From Candidatus Nanopelagicales bacterium (lineage in GTDB: Bacteria; Actinomycetota; Actinomycetes; S36-B12; UBA10799): a DNA stretch of 5,658 nucleotides. Numbering within the stretch: position 1 is the first letter of the stretch; the number at the start of each line of letters is the position of its first letter. The notes beneath the pieces were generated by a model. It was not told where the DNA came from. It worked only from the letters and a program-made list of their open reading frames with translations, and made no database searches. Positions 5,297 to 5,658 of this stretch are shown here, piece by piece. The DNA is taken from positions 1 to 5,658 of the forward strand of contig JALOLM010000180.1 of assembly GCA_025455985.1 (NCBI GenBank), given 5' to 3'. Both the position numbers and the translations under genes were made by a program.

Positions 5297-5658
5297 ATGA
5301 CACATTTCGGCGATCCCTTCGGCGAGCAGAAACTCCTGACATCCGGCCAAGGCTGGGTGTTGATGCCGGATCGGGCCGTTCTGAAACTGACCGGTGCCGA
5401 TCGGATCACGTGGCTCGACTCATTGACCTCCCACAAGATCGCGGCAAAGGCCAGCACACAGGCGCTCATCCTGGATCCGCACGGTCACGTCGAGTACGAC
5501 CTGCACGTGGTGGATGACGGCGAGACCACCTGGCTGATCGTGGCTGCCGGGACGGCGGCACCGCTGAGGTCCTTCCTGGAGTCGATGCGCTTCTTCGCCG
5601 ACGTGGCGATCACAGACGCCAGCGCCACATACGCCGTGGTCTGGATCCCGCGCCGCGA
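5297..5658 (+). CDS. ygfZ: YgfZ/GcvT-like folate-binding protein, N-terminal part (3' end outside window)
   Basis: YgfZ-type proteins bind tetrahydrofolate and support maturation or repair of certain iron-sulfur enzymes. The 120 codons in the window start MTHFGDPFGEQKLL, followed by AVLKLTGADRITWLDSLTSH (27-46) and ALILDPHGHVEYDLHVV (56-72), all characteristic of the actinobacterial YgfZ N-terminal domain. The family's KGCYxGQE signature lies further downstream, outside the window, so it cannot be checked. There is no Shine-Dalgarno sequence before ATG 5297, suggesting a leaderless transcript or weak initiation. The frame contains no stop to the window edge. It is in the same direction as, and 36 bp from, the Fur-family gene. 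Confidence 0.9.
   Translation, partial: MTHFGDPFGEQKLLTSGQGWVLMPDRAVLKLTGADRITWLDSLTSHKIAAKASTQALILDPHGHVEYDLHVVDDGETTWLIVAAGTAAPLRSFLESMRFFADVAITDASATYAVVWIPRR

Overview
The window comes from a high-GC, mycothiol-producing actinobacterium. The evidence is the GC-rich third codon positions, frequent GTG starts, a two-GNAT-domain mycothiol synthase (MshD), and an OmpR-type GlnR regulator directly upstream of it. From memory, several neighbours match the Mycobacterium tuberculosis block Rv0813c (nitrobindin/FABP-like) - Rv0816c (ThiX) - Rv0817c - Rv0818 (GlnR) - Rv0819 (MshD). The Fur-family gene resembles Nur of Streptomyces. I cannot name a genus; the order-level assignment is open.

Left block (1-2770, all minus strand): glnR, mshD and the 5' two-thirds or so of ppk1 are packed head to tail. 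They overlap by 4 bp (glnR/mshD) or sit 38 bp apart (mshD/ppk1), so they probably form one transcript read right to left. It would link nitrogen control, mycothiol synthesis and polyphosphate storage. A thioredoxin-like gene (thiX type, membrane-anchored) lies 125 bp upstream of glnR on the same strand. That gap holds a plausible glnR promoter and a short palindrome.

Centre (3310-4296): a 137-bp divergent intergenic region separates thiX from a plus-strand pair, a four-helix DUF4395 membrane protein ending its last helix in a CxxC, and a DsrE-family protein with its own CxxC, one base apart. Together with thiX they look like a small membrane-associated thiol/sulfur-handling set.

Right block (4332-5658, plus strand): a probably leaderless 32-residue single-helix membrane protein is followed with no gap by a nitrobindin-like heme beta-barrel. 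That gene overlaps a Fur/Nur-family regulator by 4 bp. The regulator stops at 103 residues and lacks most of the usual C-terminal dimerisation/metal domain. After 36 bp, a ygfZ/GcvT-like gene begins and runs off the window. No RNA genes, transposons, CRISPR arrays, integration sites or convincing terminators were seen. The gene set is mostly conserved core actinobacterial material. The most unusual items are the shortened Fur protein, the tiny membrane protein with its leaderless promoter, and the thioredoxin/DUF4395/DsrE grouping.
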